44,102 nt of DNA from Mnemiopsis leidyi (GCA_000226015.1 JH153507.1:47924-92025), one strand, 5' to 3'. Shown: positions 11,919-23,953, numbered from the stretch's first letter. Made by a program: numbers and translations. Notes: a model not told the origin generated them from the letters alone.

Positions 11919-12675
11919 CTTCCGCTTTTTACGAAAATACTATCAAATTCAAATAAAAACTTCTAACCTCTAGAACATATAAAAATGATAAATTCCGTTA
12001 TATATTCATGTGTGCCTATTTCAAGAACACTAATATTTGAAAAAATACATGATAATATCAAAGAAATATCAATAAAACTCAATTTTATATTTGAACTGCT
12101 CACTGATATTGGTTAGCTATCCTTTCATTATTAATAGTTGGCTACGAATTTCACCATTAATTGTACAGACGGATAAAAGCATCTGTTAAGTTTTAGCCTG
12201 TCAAACATTGCTTGACCTGCTGCTGCGGAACGGCAGCCTCCAAGGGCGCGCAGCAACAACGCAAGGCGTCTTTTAGCTGCAAATAATTAANNNNNNNNNN
12301 NNNCTTCCGCTTTTTACGAAAATACTATCAAATTCAAATAAAAACTTCTAACCTCTAGAACATATAAAAATGATAAATTCCGTTATATATTCATGTGTGC
12401 CTATTTCAAGAACACTAATATTTGAAAAAATACATGATAATATCAAAGAAATATCAATAAAACTCAATTTTATATTTGAACTGCTCACTGATATTGGTTA
12501 GCTATCCTTTCATTATTAATAGTTGGCTACGAATTTCACCATTAATTGTACAGACGGATAAAAGCATCTGTTAAGTTTTAGCCTGTCAAACATTGCTTGA
12601 CCTGCTGCTGCGGAACGGCAGCCTCCAAGGGCGCGCAGCAACAACGCAAGGCGTCTTTTAGCTGCAAATAATTAA
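11919..12675. repeat. Identical 372-bp direct repeat on both sides of an assembly gap
   Basis: Bases 11,919-12,290 and 12,304-12,675 read identically, separated only by 13 Ns (12,291-12,303). Copy one ends exactly at the gap and copy two starts exactly after it. This is the signature of overlapping contig ends that were scaffolded instead of merged, so one copy is probably artificial. The unit contains a GC-rich block near 12,219-12,265 resembling the hairpin units of the foldback element at 10 kb. Confidence 0.9.
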
Positions 12676-12872
12676 TTTTAATTGTTGATACCGTTAATTA
12701 GCCTATCGGAGCTAACTACTGCAGAGGATACAATCAGAACAGCAACTATGCAGAGAGTGCTGTAAAGCTTTTTTGTATTCCCAAGTCACCACCTATGCTA
12801 CCCAAATCCAAAGGGCAGCTCGGCAACAAAGCTTCCATTTCGCAATTTTTCCTATCTAGTTTAGTCTTAGGT

Positions 12873-12910
12873 CCTGTCTTCGGGGTGCTAGGTGGCACCC
12901 CCAAGACAGG
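12873..12910. other. Hairpin, 16-bp stem with one mismatch
   Basis: CCTGTCTTCGGGGTGC at 12,873-12,888 pairs with GCACCCCCAAGACAGG at 12,895-12,910 over a six-base loop (15 of 16 pairs). It lies about 30 bases before a SINE and is not part of the SINE body. Its function is unknown; it may be the end of another repeat. Confidence 0.75.
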
Positions 12911-12942
12911 AGCTCATGAGTTTAGCTCTTGAAATGATAGAC

Positions 12943-13191
12943 ATTGGTGGTGTAGTGGTATCTATCCCGACTTTCTACGCAGAAGATCGAGGTTCGATTC
13001 CCAGTTCCGCCAATCCTAGAGGAGTGCGCTAAGGGCATTTGCCTATGCAATCTTCTTCGGTTGACTCAGCTGAATGACCGGGAAACCGTGATTGAGGGTT
13101 AAATGAGGAGGGTCTCCGTTAAAAGATCTAGAATCTTCCAGAAGCCCCTTCAGTATAACTGTAAAAGCCTGGGTACAGGTGTAACAAATAC
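12943..13191 (+). mobile_element. tRNA-derived SINE, family 1, full-length copy
   Basis: The head resembles a tRNA with a polymerase III A box (GGTGTAGTGGTATC) and B box (GGTTCGATTCC), ending in CCGCCA that can pair with TGGTGGT at the start. The body (GAGGAGTGCGCTAAGGGC, then GACTCAGCTGAATGACCGGG) and the tail (CTGGGTACAGGTGTAACAAA) recur in four other places here. It is a retroposed element, not a functional tRNA gene: the anticodon arm does not fold cleanly. Confidence 0.85.
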
Positions 13192-13343
13192 CATGGTCAG
13201 CGGACATATTATGAGATATCTCCTTGTGTTTGAAGTTGTAGACAAATCCCCTTGTGATTGTGTCACACGTTAACCTTGCGAGGGACCTGGTTACAGATTA
13301 AATCCACCACCTATGCTAGTGTGAAACAAAAATTATTTTCAGG

Positions 13344-16239
13344 ATGTTGAACCTACCTGAACATGTTTGCTTATTCCTTGTTGATTTGGTGTCTTTTCTT
13401 TCCATCTGTGGTGTCTATCTTGCCTTAAAAAGTTCAACTTCTCTGCCTGTTTATTCCACACAATTTGTAAAAGGAGATGCTGCGTACATGGTAGGTGAAA
13501 TTAAGATGAAAAATTCTTACTGTTTATTTACTGTTGATGTTATTGTATTTCCAAAGAGATTAAAGTTATCAAACTTTTTAGATTTGTCTTAACATTAATA
13601 ATTTAAATTAGGCGCCACTTTTGAAGATTACTGTAAGAAATTTAACTGTTGGAAGGATGTCTTTCTTCAGCTTGGCATATATTTAAATATATATTTAAAT
13701 ATATTTAAATATATTTAAATATATTTAAAATTGTATCATCTTGCACTCTTAGCACTCTCAAAGTTATTATGTTTTGGAAATCTTAACTGTCAGGCAATTT
13801 TAATTTTTTAGCAAATTTTGGAAGCTTCCATTCAAATGCCACAAAATTTCACCCCCAGGTTCCCTTTCAACAAGCAACAATGACTCCTGGAATGATGTCT
13901 ATCTTATCTCATGTTGTACCAATATTATTTATTGTTGCTCTTTGCATCTTACGCATGTTTCAGGTAAAATTGATATATTAACAGAGGTTTTGTTATTGTG
14001 CACTAAAGCAATATTTGTACCATTAGATTTTGCAACATCATGTAAATTTCAAGAGAATTTATCACATAGTCACTCTTTAGCTCACAGATAATAAAACTTA
14101 TTATTTCGTGTGTTTCAGAGAGATGGTTTCAACACTGGTCTTAAAACTGTTGTTCCGACCCAAAAACTTGGTCAGGTGAAAGTCCCTGCCCCAGTTATGG
14201 CTGGATTATTTTACACTGGTTACTTTTTCTATGGAGCTTGCCTCATGGCAATCCTAAACAAAGGGATTGCTCATATGGTTGGTAGACTCTCACCTAATTT
14301 CTTAGCTGTATGCAAACCAAATTACACAGAAATGGATGGGGCCAATGTTTTCACTAGAAAGATTTGCACAGGTATGTTTTAAATACAAATTGAATTGATT
14401 TCGGGGAGGCTCTGACCATGACCAAGAAACCCAGTCATTTGGCCTATGGTTAATGGTAAATAATTTCCCACAGCCAGTGGATGTTTTTGAGAAAAAAATT
14501 CTTGTTAAGAAAGTAAGAATATGGATTTAACATTTGACCTTTAATTCAGCAATGGTCAAGGTGTTGACCATATAATTTATTATCAACATTTACTTGACAA
14601 CTTGAAAGATTAGGGGACAGAGATGTTTTTATTAACTATCTGTTTCTTATAGCTTTCAATTCCCAGATCCGCCAATCCTAGAGGAGTGCGCTAAGGGCAT
14701 TTGCCTATGCAATCTTCTTCGGTCGACTCAGCCGAATGACCGGGAAACCATGATTGAGGGTTAAATGAGGAGGGTCTCCGTTAAAAGATCTAGAATCTTC
14801 CAGGAGCCCCTTCAGTGTAACTGTAAAAGCCTGGGTACAGGTGTAACAAATACAAATATATATATATAATTTGACCTTCACACTTGGGTGTCGGCCATAT
14901 AGTAAAAAGATCATCTTACCCCCAAGTTGGCACTGACCATGACACTCTGGAACTATTCCCATCGTTAATGGTCAAAAAATTGGCCAGAAATGTCCCTAAT
15001 TGCCTGGTCAATAATGTAATTTTATGGTTAAAATTTCATGACTTCAAATTTTGCATATAACAATTTCACAATTTGACCATAGAAAATTTGGGTTTTGCCA
15101 TGATCATTGATCATGGTAAAAAAGTTTACCATTTGACTAAGGATATGTTAAGAATTTGACCAAAGTCAATGGTCATGGTCAGAATCTTTTGACCATTTGA
15201 CCATGACTCCCGGCCGTAAAGTAGGCCAAGTGGATAAAAGATCTTGGTCATCTTATCTCCCTCAATCCCCTCCCCTAAATCATGATGCAATATTTCAGTT
15301 TCCTAAATTGTTTGCAAGCTTCTGAAGTCTAGATGTGACATTTCTCAAAAGAGATAGTTACATATAAATTAAATTACATTTGAGAAATTCCAGCTTTAGC
15401 TATACTACTTATTTTTGTTATTCTTTAATATTACACTAATTCAAGACCTTTAAAATTTAATATATTATACAATCGTTGTATCCTGAAGGAAATCAAGAGG
15501 ATGTCATAAAAGCATCTCTGTCCTTCCCTGCAGAGTATGCTTCTCATCTTTCCTTTGGCTTCTTCTTTAATACCAGCATCGTATTTTGTATACCTCAACT
15601 GAAAAAGGTATGTCCTTTTTATCGAGAACATCACAATTACCTTCTTTGTTTGACTGATTTGAGACACAAGACATGCAAGAACACATCGTGGATTAGTACA
15701 GTCATTGTAAGCTTATAATACCATGCTGTCATATTTGCGTATTAATTACCAAATTTTTTCAAGGTTCCTATGACACGTCTCCTTTGCTTATTTGTTCTTA
15801 TGGCTCTTCCAATACTTCTTAGCCTATCAAGATTCACAGAAGGGTTTAACCACCTTCTTGATGTGTTTGTTGGAATTACTATTGGCTTAGCAGCCTCAGC
15901 ATTCATCGTTCTTTACCCCCTCAGGTTTTCTATTTGATTTCTTTACTCTTATTTTGAGCAAAAATAGCTCTATTAAGTATGTCATGGATAGGCTACGATC
16001 AAGGCTATTCTTAATTAGTTTTAAAATCCAATAAATGGAATAAAATAATCAACAATTTGTTTCAGCAGCTACAATGACATCTGTTTAATTATTTCATTTC
16101 CAGGTTGTTTGGAATAATGAAAAGTGCAGAAGTTGACACAAGGCACCCTGAAAATCCTCCTCAGCCAACAAACATAACGTTTGATCAGTTGTCATCCTTA
16201 CCATACACTGATCTTCAAGTCGAAATGGATGATCAGTGA
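13344..16239 (+). CDS. Phospholipid-phosphatase-family membrane protein lacking catalytic residues (PLPPR-like)
   Basis: Six exons: 13,344-13,490; 13,859-13,963; 14,119-14,371; 15,489-15,607; 15,764-15,924; 16,104-16,239. They join in frame to 306 residues, the usual length for lipid phosphate phosphatases, with about six hydrophobic segments. Family motifs are recognisable but altered. In C1 (GRLSP, 139-143) the usual Lys is Ala135 and the second Arg is Ser142. In C2 the PSGH is PAEY (182-185), so its His is gone. In C3, SR (230-231) is kept but the nucleophilic His is Asn237, while Asp241 remains. Known family enzymes dephosphorylate lipid phosphates at the outer membrane face; this copy should be inactive, as in the vertebrate PLPPR branch. 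The SPNFLAVC segment and spacing make family membership firm. An acceptor-like CAG lies one base before the ATG. The third intron holds a SINE. Confidence 0.88.
13677..13731. repeat. AT microsatellite (ATATTTAA)
   Basis: Tandem ATATTTAAAT units in the first intron of the phospholipid-phosphatase-like gene. Confidence 0.9.
14400..15210. repeat. TGACCAT / ATGGTCA-rich intronic block
   Basis: The heptamer TGACCAT and its complement ATGGTCA recur many times in both orientations around a SINE copy in intron 3 of the phospholipid-phosphatase-like gene, densest at about 15,065-15,205. The arrangement is irregular, not a clean tandem array. Confidence 0.6.
14655..14855 (+). mobile_element. tRNA-derived SINE, family 1, 5'-truncated at the B box
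   Basis: It starts within the B box (TTCAATTCCCAG) and carries the same body and tail as the copy at 12,943-13,191, followed by a short (AT)n run. The whole tRNA A-box half is missing. Confidence 0.85.
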
Positions 16240-16284
16240 TTTTTGTCTTGGGATTCTGATGTGTTGACCTATAAAAGATGCATT

Positions 16285-16563
16285 GTGTTAAACTGAACAA
16301 TGCAAATGCAAACTCAGGTCACTCCCTTAGATTGGATAGAGTAAGGTGCTCTGAATCTAATTTTCTTAAAACCTTGAGCCACTCAGTACCAAGGCACTAA
16401 ACTAGCTGTAGGGGGCCAATCTTTTGAGTCAGGCAGTGTGCATCTCTAGCCAAAGCTGTACCAGACACAGTCTGACGACTGGCCAACTTGCCACAGTCAG
16501 GAATTGAACCCGGGTCGGCTGCATGGCGGGTGTAAATGAAACAACTACACCACCCACCCTGTG
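16285..16563 (-). mobile_element. tRNA-derived SINE, family 2, minus strand
   Basis: Read on the minus strand, a head with GGGTGGTGTAGTTG and GGGTTCAATTCC (A and B boxes) is followed by a body different from family 1. The 3' part (GGTCACTCCCTTAGAT on plus) recurs at about 28,251-28,300. It lies just after the stop codon of the phospholipid-phosphatase-like gene, so it may be transcribed within its 3' UTR. Confidence 0.75.
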
Positions 16564-16933
16564 AATATTTTTTGTAGTTCTGTAAAATGAGAATCCCATT
16601 CCGCTTCAAGATATTGTACTTTGCAGCATGTCAAACCTTTTTTCGTTAATTTTGTTTATTATTTAATATTTGTTACAACTTTATTTTTGTCACTTGGAAG
16701 GAGAATTTAAATGAGCAATATTTTATCAAGTATTTATTTTAAGTTGTTTCGATGTTGAAAAAACTGTTAATAATGTGTTGTTTTTAGAATTTTTTCGTAT
16801 TTGTTCGATGTTGTCAATGATCAGTTAATTTCATACTTGAGGCTCTGTCGGCAAAATTTTATCATATTTGATGAATCAGTGTAAATATAATTGTCACCCT
16901 TTTCTTGATCTGACTTATTTGGAATTTTTAGTC

Positions 16934-19900
16934 ATGCAGAAAAATGAAGCTGGATTCAAGATGTCGTTTAAAAAAAGAAACCCTGACTTTAGAAAGCCAC
17001 CGAAAAAGATTGCTGCTGCTATACCCGTATGAAATGCAATTATTGGAAAGATTTAGATACTGCAATATTAATTTCTTGTCCTGTCAAATGTCTTGTGTGC
17101 TTTTAATACCAACTTTGATAAAGGCTTCTTCAGGCAACAGGCGACTTGAGGAAACATGATCAACCAAAGAGAGCTGTGAAGGTTCTACCATGTTTTCATG
17201 TAACTTCTGTCATGAACCCATTATATTTACTTTTCAGCCATAAAAATAATATTTTGAATTATCTATTCGTTTTTCAATAGAAGTGTATGACTTGAATTTT
17301 AATCTTTCTCAGAGTTCTAATGATATGGAGACCTCGTCATCCTCTGAAGAGGACGTTCTTGAGAAAACTAGAAAAACGGAACTTGGTCCGTTTTTTGTAC
17401 ATTTTTTGCAGCTATGTCATTGCATTATTGCAACTTTAATATTTCATAACGGCTGCTGTAGAAGCTTTTTCTACATATCTTTTTAAGTTGATCTCAAAAT
17501 TTAATTTTATTCTATTGTACAATAATTTTGAATTCAATTTTAATGAATTATCATACTAATGGGCTGGTGGTGTAGTTTGATGGGCTGGTGGTGTAGTGGT
17601 TTGCTTCTCGGCTCCCACGCAGGAGGTCGGGGGTTCAAATCCCGTATCCGCCAGTCCTAGAGAAGTGCGCTAAGGGCATTTGCCTATGCAACCTTCTTCG
17701 GTCGACTCAGCCGAATGATCGGGAAACCGTGATTGAGGGTTAAATGAGTAGCTGCCCATTGCAGCGAAGTCTCGGGCGATAAAAGTATGGTACACACTAC
17801 CTTAACCGTCACTGGCGTGTATGTATAATTGTACATTCGGCCTCCTGTAATTGGCCGTTACACTTGTGTAACATGTGGCTGTTGGAGTGTCCGAATTAAT
17901 ATAAGTATGAGATAATTGACTTTTGCTGTAAACAAAATAATATGACATGACACCCTCCATCAGAAAATCAAAAAAGTGAGCAGGCAAAAATGGTAGAAAT
18001 GGCACTGTTAGAACAAGTGATGAGCGGACAGATCGATGTAATGGATCTGTTAAAAAGTGGTCAAGTGGACAGCACTTCTTTGAAGGAAAAACTTCAGAAA
18101 CAAAGTATTTAAAAAACTTTACTACTCGCTTATCAAGAAGTGATTTAATTCAGTAAAATGTGTGCTAATTTTTTATTGTCGTTATTGTTTTGTTTTCTCT
18201 AACATTTCTCATTTTGATATAATATTTGAATATGATTTATATTTAGCAAGTAACCGAATAGGATTGTCATATGTTTCAGTGCAGAACATAGATGGTGTTC
18301 CCACGAGTGCTACAGAACCCACAGCTGCCCCTGCTCCAGTTTCAGCCCCAGCTTCACCTCCTTCATCTCATAAGGTGCACATTAGCGAGTCTAAATGCTA
18401 AATTGTAGCTATCAATTCCTGTACGGTGTACCTGGCTGGTGCATATTATGGGGTGGATGGAATTTTCTCATGATCTTTAATTGTAAGATTACACCCGTAT
18501 AGAAGTAAAGATTCGACTTGCTTAGCAAATCTGTTTAGCACATATATAACTGGGACAGTTACCGTTAACTAAAATTTAACTTGTTGGCAATAAGGAATTC
18601 TATAATTTTAAAAGGCTTTTTATAAGTCACTACTTCAGAACCAGTAGAGTATGTAGTAAAGTGCTAATAACTTAAACTTTGGCGAATTAATTATAATATT
18701 TTCTCAAATATCAGCAGGCAGCTTATAACCCACTTATGCGAAATAGAGACAGCTCAAATCCTCCCACTTCTCAAAAACAGAAGAGCGACTCTAAAGTGTC
18801 AAAGTCTAAAAGAAAGAAAGCGACTGGTTCAATTAGTTCAGAAAGCTCTGAATCTTCGAGCGATGATAGCATTGATACCGATATATCTAGTGAAAGGTTA
18901 TTGCTTTAGTAGTACAGTCTTTCTCACTATGACTGTTTAGTTTCATCTTAAATTCGTTGTCTCCTGTTGTTTGGATGTTAATGTACCGTAATTGCTTTCA
19001 GTGATAGTGACGAAGATTCTCATAAATTGGCAAAGCAGGTCAAAAAGTTAAAAGCTAAGAACAAGAAACTGCAGAAGAAAGTGAAAACTTTGAAGAAGAA
19101 ACTGAAAGAGAAGAAGTCTGAAAAGAAAGACGAAAAGCTAGTCAAAAGGTTGTCATGGCAGCAGACATGCTCTATTTTTAGAATATAGTTGATTAGCAGA
19201 CTGTTACCTGATTTTTCTATCCAGTGGTAAGTTTAAGTTCAGTCTCGTAATTGTTTTTGTTCAATAGTTTGAACTATGTTACTAAATTGAAAGTAAATAA
19301 TTGACAAAACAAATTTTCAGTGTCCAAAGAAATGCACATGGACAAATTGAAGGAACCAAAGTGCCTCCTCGTCCACAACCACCCCCACAGCCTCAAGCCC
19401 AAGTACTGATGCAGTGTAGAAATACAGATTTTTACTATTCTGAAAATTTGACTTCACTTTTTAAATAATCGGATTTCGCTGAGGCTTGCCTACTTTAGCA
19501 TCTGATTTTCAGGCAACTGGTGCCTTAGCCCCCATGACACCACAGCAGTATTCCTCACAACAGTCACAAGTGAGAAGACAGTACGATCCTCAAACTGGGC
19601 AGTACAGGTACCCTGTCTAATGTAACTATATTGTATTTAGTTTTTGCGTATTATTTGTGAATTGCAGGCATTTACTCACATATGAATAGCTTCAGGAAAC
19701 AAATTTTTTTCCTCAGTGAGTAAGTGATTTGCATGGGAGTCTACTTACATAGGCTGGTAACAGTAGTGTGCCCAAACCCTAGCACCTAGGACATAAATAT
19801 GAGTTTATAATTAGTGTAAAATGTTCATGGTTGAAAACCGATTAAACTCACCATTTGCTCAAAAGATTGTCCTCTAGTTGCTTCTTTTGCTTGTTGCACT

Positions 19901-22823
19901 CTGCAAGGAAATACATTTTATCAAGATAAGTAAGTTGTCAGATTAACATTGACTCGTTATAGCCATAATTTCGATTAGTCTATCAGTATCTACCTATAAA
20001 ATCTATAATATCTGATACAGTTTACAGTTTTCTTCATCCGACAACTTAACAGTTTACATAGAAATTTAAATGTGTATCTGTTTTTTACTCGAGTTCTTTT
20101 TCATGGCCCTCTTTGTTCTGGATAATTATTGAAAAGCTTATAATAGTGTAAAGTATCTAGTAGGCATGACGTAAGAATGTTGTGACTTTGAACATTACTA
20201 ACCTTAATGGAACTTTCCAGGGATGCTCCTGAAACCATGCTCCCTGCACCCCCAGGACCCATGCCATCAGGTATGCTTGGAATGCCACCATTTCCTCCTA
20301 TGCCTCCACTAGGGCAAATGCCAGCTATGCCTCCAATTTCAATATCCTCTCTTCCAATGAGTTCTGGACCTTTGCCTCGGCCACCAAGTTCAAACTTGAC
20401 CGGGCTGAGCACTGGTCCTATGTATGAAAATGAAGTAATGGAAATAAAAAATGTTAGAGGGAACAGTCCAATAAACAACTACCCTAGTGATGACGATCTC
20501 TATCTAGATGTTTTCAAAGAAAAGGAAAAGCAAAAACCTAAATCAAACAAAAATACTAAAACGGTTCAAATGTCAACCCAACATTTCCCAAATTCGAATT
20601 CATCTGGTCAAAGACCAATTGAATCTCTAAACCGGAGTGGCCAATTTCAACACCAGCGATTCCAACAACAAGAACAATATCATCAACAACCACAAAAAAC
20701 ACATGCTACCCAAGATTTATTCGAGAAAAAAAACAAGGTATCCCACCATGAAAGAGGCTATAAGCCATCCAGTAATAGTTCTGATGATTCAGAAAGTGAA
20801 CAAGAGGGCCCACCCAAGGTCGATCCTAGAAAACGTAAATCTAGTGATCGTGGTGAGGTGGTTGTAAGGTCAACTGCTGCTAAGAATCTTATCAAAGATT
20901 TCTACGAGGAAGAGGAAGTAGCTGTTGTTGCAGCTGAAGGAGGTAAACAACTGACTAGTCACTGGCATGTTATAGTTCAGATCTATTACTGAACTCTGTA
21001 TTTCCTCAGTGTTAATTTTGATACCGAAGGACCGATGTTTAAATGTATGTCATAGGAATTATGGTGTACTTGTTTTCTATTTTAGAATTTCTTCACATTT
21101 TATCCTTTAACAGTGAAAAACATCAACACCCCAAATCATAATCCTTTTTGTAATCGTAGACATGCCGCCGCTCATTGACTCTGCTGCTGGAAAAAACACT
21201 CGAGACACATCTGCAAGGGGTGTTACTTACAGTGGAAAGTGCATATTTTGCAATTTTTACCATACAGTCACAGCAAAGTCAGAAAATGCAAGCCTCTGCC
21301 CAAAAGTAGGTTTTGGCAGATGCAAAAAATAGGTTATTTATATCAGCATTATGCACATGCAGAATTATAGTGTAGTAATTTTTTATTATTGTTAATGATC
21401 ACTTTTCTGTAAAACATTTAAAGGCTTCTTTACAGTTTGAATTACTTTGCTGATCATTGAATTCTCGGTGGGGTCTTGGATGCTAAAAATTTTCTCAGGG
21501 AAGGCAGTATCTGGAGAAGTACAAAACGAACGAACGACAAATCCAAGATTTGAGAACTTCTGTCAAAGTGAACACTGACAAACTAGTTTCATTAAAGAAT
21601 AAGAGAGAGCTAATGGCGAAGGTTATAGTTGAGAATGATGTGAGGAAGAATGAGAGGGCCAAGCGGATGGAGGGTTACAGAAAACACATTGAATCTCTTC
21701 CAATGCCGGGTGAGATCTTCTTGTTTGGTTGGCTATGTTCACGTTAACAAGCCTATAGGCGAGGAAATGTCATCTGATTTCAAAAGGAGATTAAAATAAT
21801 TTGAGATTGAATATGTTTTCATGATGTATCATGCAGTGTCATGTGCCCCATAGTCCCATAGGGTGAGGCCTGATGGCTTAGACTAACATTTGCCATGGTT
21901 ACACTTTGACTTAATAAAGTAGTCTCGAATTTTAATCAACTCAATTAATCATTTCTCTAATCATGTCATTTTTTCAGTTAAAGTGTCTCAAGAATTTGGC
22001 AGAAAAGTTGTTAAGGCACAGAACAATCAGCAGACTCTCGGAAACCAACTGCAAGCTGCCATTGACAGGGGGAACTCTGCCACTCACTCTGAGGAGCAGA
22101 AGTTGCAAGAATATGATGAGTTAGATGGCCACACAATACAAACTGATGATGCACCCTCCAGTAGATATAGTCGACCTGGTTCCCACAAGTCTAGGCGTCA
22201 CCATGAACCTCGACGGTCTTCTGAATCTGATTTCACTGGGAGAAAGGACGAGGGATATTCTGATGCTCAGTTTAATGATATTCATTATGGCCGTAGACAA
22301 ACATCAGGTGAACATAGACAAGTATATGAAAAAAGAGAACCACTAAGAGATCAGCATTCACTAAGAGATAGATCACCTGTAGAACCACCATCTAGAGAAC
22401 AGTACTGGAGAAATCATCATCCAGAAGACCCACTCCCTAGATCTAGAGAGCCAACAAAGCAGCATCTTGAACATAAAGAGCATTCAGGACGGCCTCCATT
22501 TGAAAATCTGAGAACATCCCCTAGACCCACCTTTAGATCCCCTGTAGGTGGTCTTCTGAAGACTCCTGCTGCTGCTGGTCCTCCGCAGAGACCCCCTCCC
22601 GCCTTATTGAGAACCCCTGGAAGTAGACCACAGTATTTGCTGCCAGGAGAGCGAGATCCAAGACAGCACTCCTCATATAGTACAGCTAGGCCTCCTTATG
22701 GTAAACATTTTATTGAAATTGTAACATATAATGTACAATCAGATTTAACAATTTTGTGTAGTATTTTTTTGTAAATTCGAACCTTTTTCTAAAATTTTAG
22801 TCGACCAGAGGACAATCTTTTGA
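16934..22823 (+). CDS. Thirteen-exon low-complexity, coiled-coil protein with a small Cys/His cluster; unknown function
   Basis: Exons that join in frame: 16,934-17,026; 17,313-17,385; 17,964-18,104; 18,247-18,374; 18,715-18,896; 19,002-19,148; 19,321-19,402; 19,513-19,607; 20,221-20,942; 21,160-21,305; 21,499-21,709; 21,978-22,700; 22,801-22,823; about 921 residues. In order: basic N-terminus; Ser/Glu-rich acidic stretch; Leu-rich helix (about 60-100); Ser/Asp-rich segment; Lys-rich heptad coiled coil (210-250); Pro/Gln-rich and Pro/Met-rich parts (260-390); acidic patch; C582, C585, H589 and C601, possibly a metal site; helical coiled coil (604-673); Arg/Ser/His/Pro-rich tail. The composition suggests a nuclear or scaffold protein, but I recognise no family. 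Uncertain points: exon 4 could start at 18,280; the donors after 17,385 and 18,374 are weak; the terminal exon could instead be near 23,955. An acceptor-like TTTTTAG lies two bases before the ATG. Confidence 0.7.
17559..17790 (+). mobile_element. tRNA-derived SINE, family 1 body with a different 3' tail
   Basis: The head GGGCTGGTGGTGTAGT is itself duplicated (17,561 and 17,582). The B box is GGGGTTCAAATCCC. The body matches family 1 through GATTGAGGGTTAAATGAG (to about 17,747) and then switches to an unrelated tail (GTAGCTGCCCATTGCAGC). It sits in an intron of the 13-exon gene. Confidence 0.8.
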
Positions 22824-23377
22824 TTCAGCATAGGCTTTGAATTAGATGGGCAGCACTTTGTACTAGTATCGGATCTAGTATAGTAGTATGAAATGTTGGT
22901 GGTAAAATTACGATAATCCTTTCAAGCAATTATTTTACAAACACTTCAAAAATACAATAGATGCCTCTAAAATTTAAATTAGAAATTAAAACTTTGACCG
23001 AAAATCCATGAAATATTGTGACTACAGAAGATTTTCAAAACTTCGTGCAATGGCTTTAAAAAAATGTTGTATGAAGATCTCAAAATTCACTAAATTTTAA
23101 AATTTAAAGGTTAATTCTTTTATAAATGGAATGTTGGCTAGTGGTATTACCATTCACCCAGTACCTCAATTACGCCAGGTTGGTCAGGGGAGCAGGGGAG
23201 ATAATCGAACAGATTGTCAGTAAAAATCAACATCAACAACTTAACAAGGTACTGGAGCTTTTTGAATAATATAACATTGATACACAGTGTACAATGTGCG
23301 TCACAAGCAAAATGATGACTGAATTTGATATCTGATTGGTCTAAACTTGCGTTTGTTGTGTACGTTTTCCGTAACTA

Positions 23378-23953
23378 TTTCTTTGTACCCAAATGTCATC
23401 TCTGTGTATTCAAATGTATTTCTTTGTAACCAAATGTCATCTGTGTATTTAGATGTACTAGCAACTGAGCAAGGACCCTGTCCTTTGGCCGTTTAATTCT
23501 TAATGTCATCTGAATCTTTGTCATGAATAGGATTATAAGGTATGTAACAAATTAGACACTGCTCCGCAATATTTGAACAATTGTTATATAACACCTGTCA
23601 TCTTCTGGCTCAAACTATTTGTTCGATTCCCAGTTCCGCCAATCCTAGAGGAGTGCGCTAAGGGCATCTGCCTATGCAATCTTCTTCGGTTGACTCAGCC
23701 GAATGACCGGGAAACCGGGATTGAGGGTTAAATGAGGAGGGTCTCCGTTAAAAGATCTAGAATCTTCCAGGGGCCCCTTCAGTGTAACTGTAAAAGCCTG
23801 GGTACAGGTGGAACAAATACAAATTTGTTGAAAGAAGGCCCTCTTTCGAGTTCCATAAATGTCATCTTTGCAACTAAATGTCTTTATGTTTAGCTAGATA
23901 TTTTTCTTTGTAACTAAATGTCTTTCTGTAAAACTAAATGTCTTTATTCCTCA
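23378..23953. repeat. Composite repeat with flanking TTTGTAAC(C/T)AAATGTC arrays and a SINE inside
   Basis: Short arrays of TTTGTAACCAAATGTC-like units lie on both sides (about 23,378-23,456 and 23,870-23,953). Inside, 23,519-23,566 matches one arm of the palindromic element at 32.3-32.5 kb (ATGAATAGGA...AACAAATTAGACACTG). ATGGAACTCGAAAGAG, which precedes that palindrome at 32,318, occurs here reversed near 23,841-23,856. A truncated SINE occupies 23,621-23,820. Confidence 0.7.
23621..23820 (+). mobile_element. tRNA-derived SINE, family 1, 5'-truncated at the B box
   Basis: It starts exactly at GTTCGATTCCCAG and runs through the shared body to CTGGGTACAGG and an AAATACAAAT tail. It is inserted in the composite repeat. 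Confidence 0.85.

Noticed and set aside
12943..13015. Functional tRNA gene
   Set aside because: A and B boxes are present but the anticodon arm is poor, and the sequence continues into a SINE body that recurs elsewhere in the window.
20101..20478. Minus-strand Gly-rich 125-residue frame
   Set aside because: It is antisense to the Pro/Met-rich exon 9 of the 13-exon gene, whose frame and splice sites fit the plus strand.
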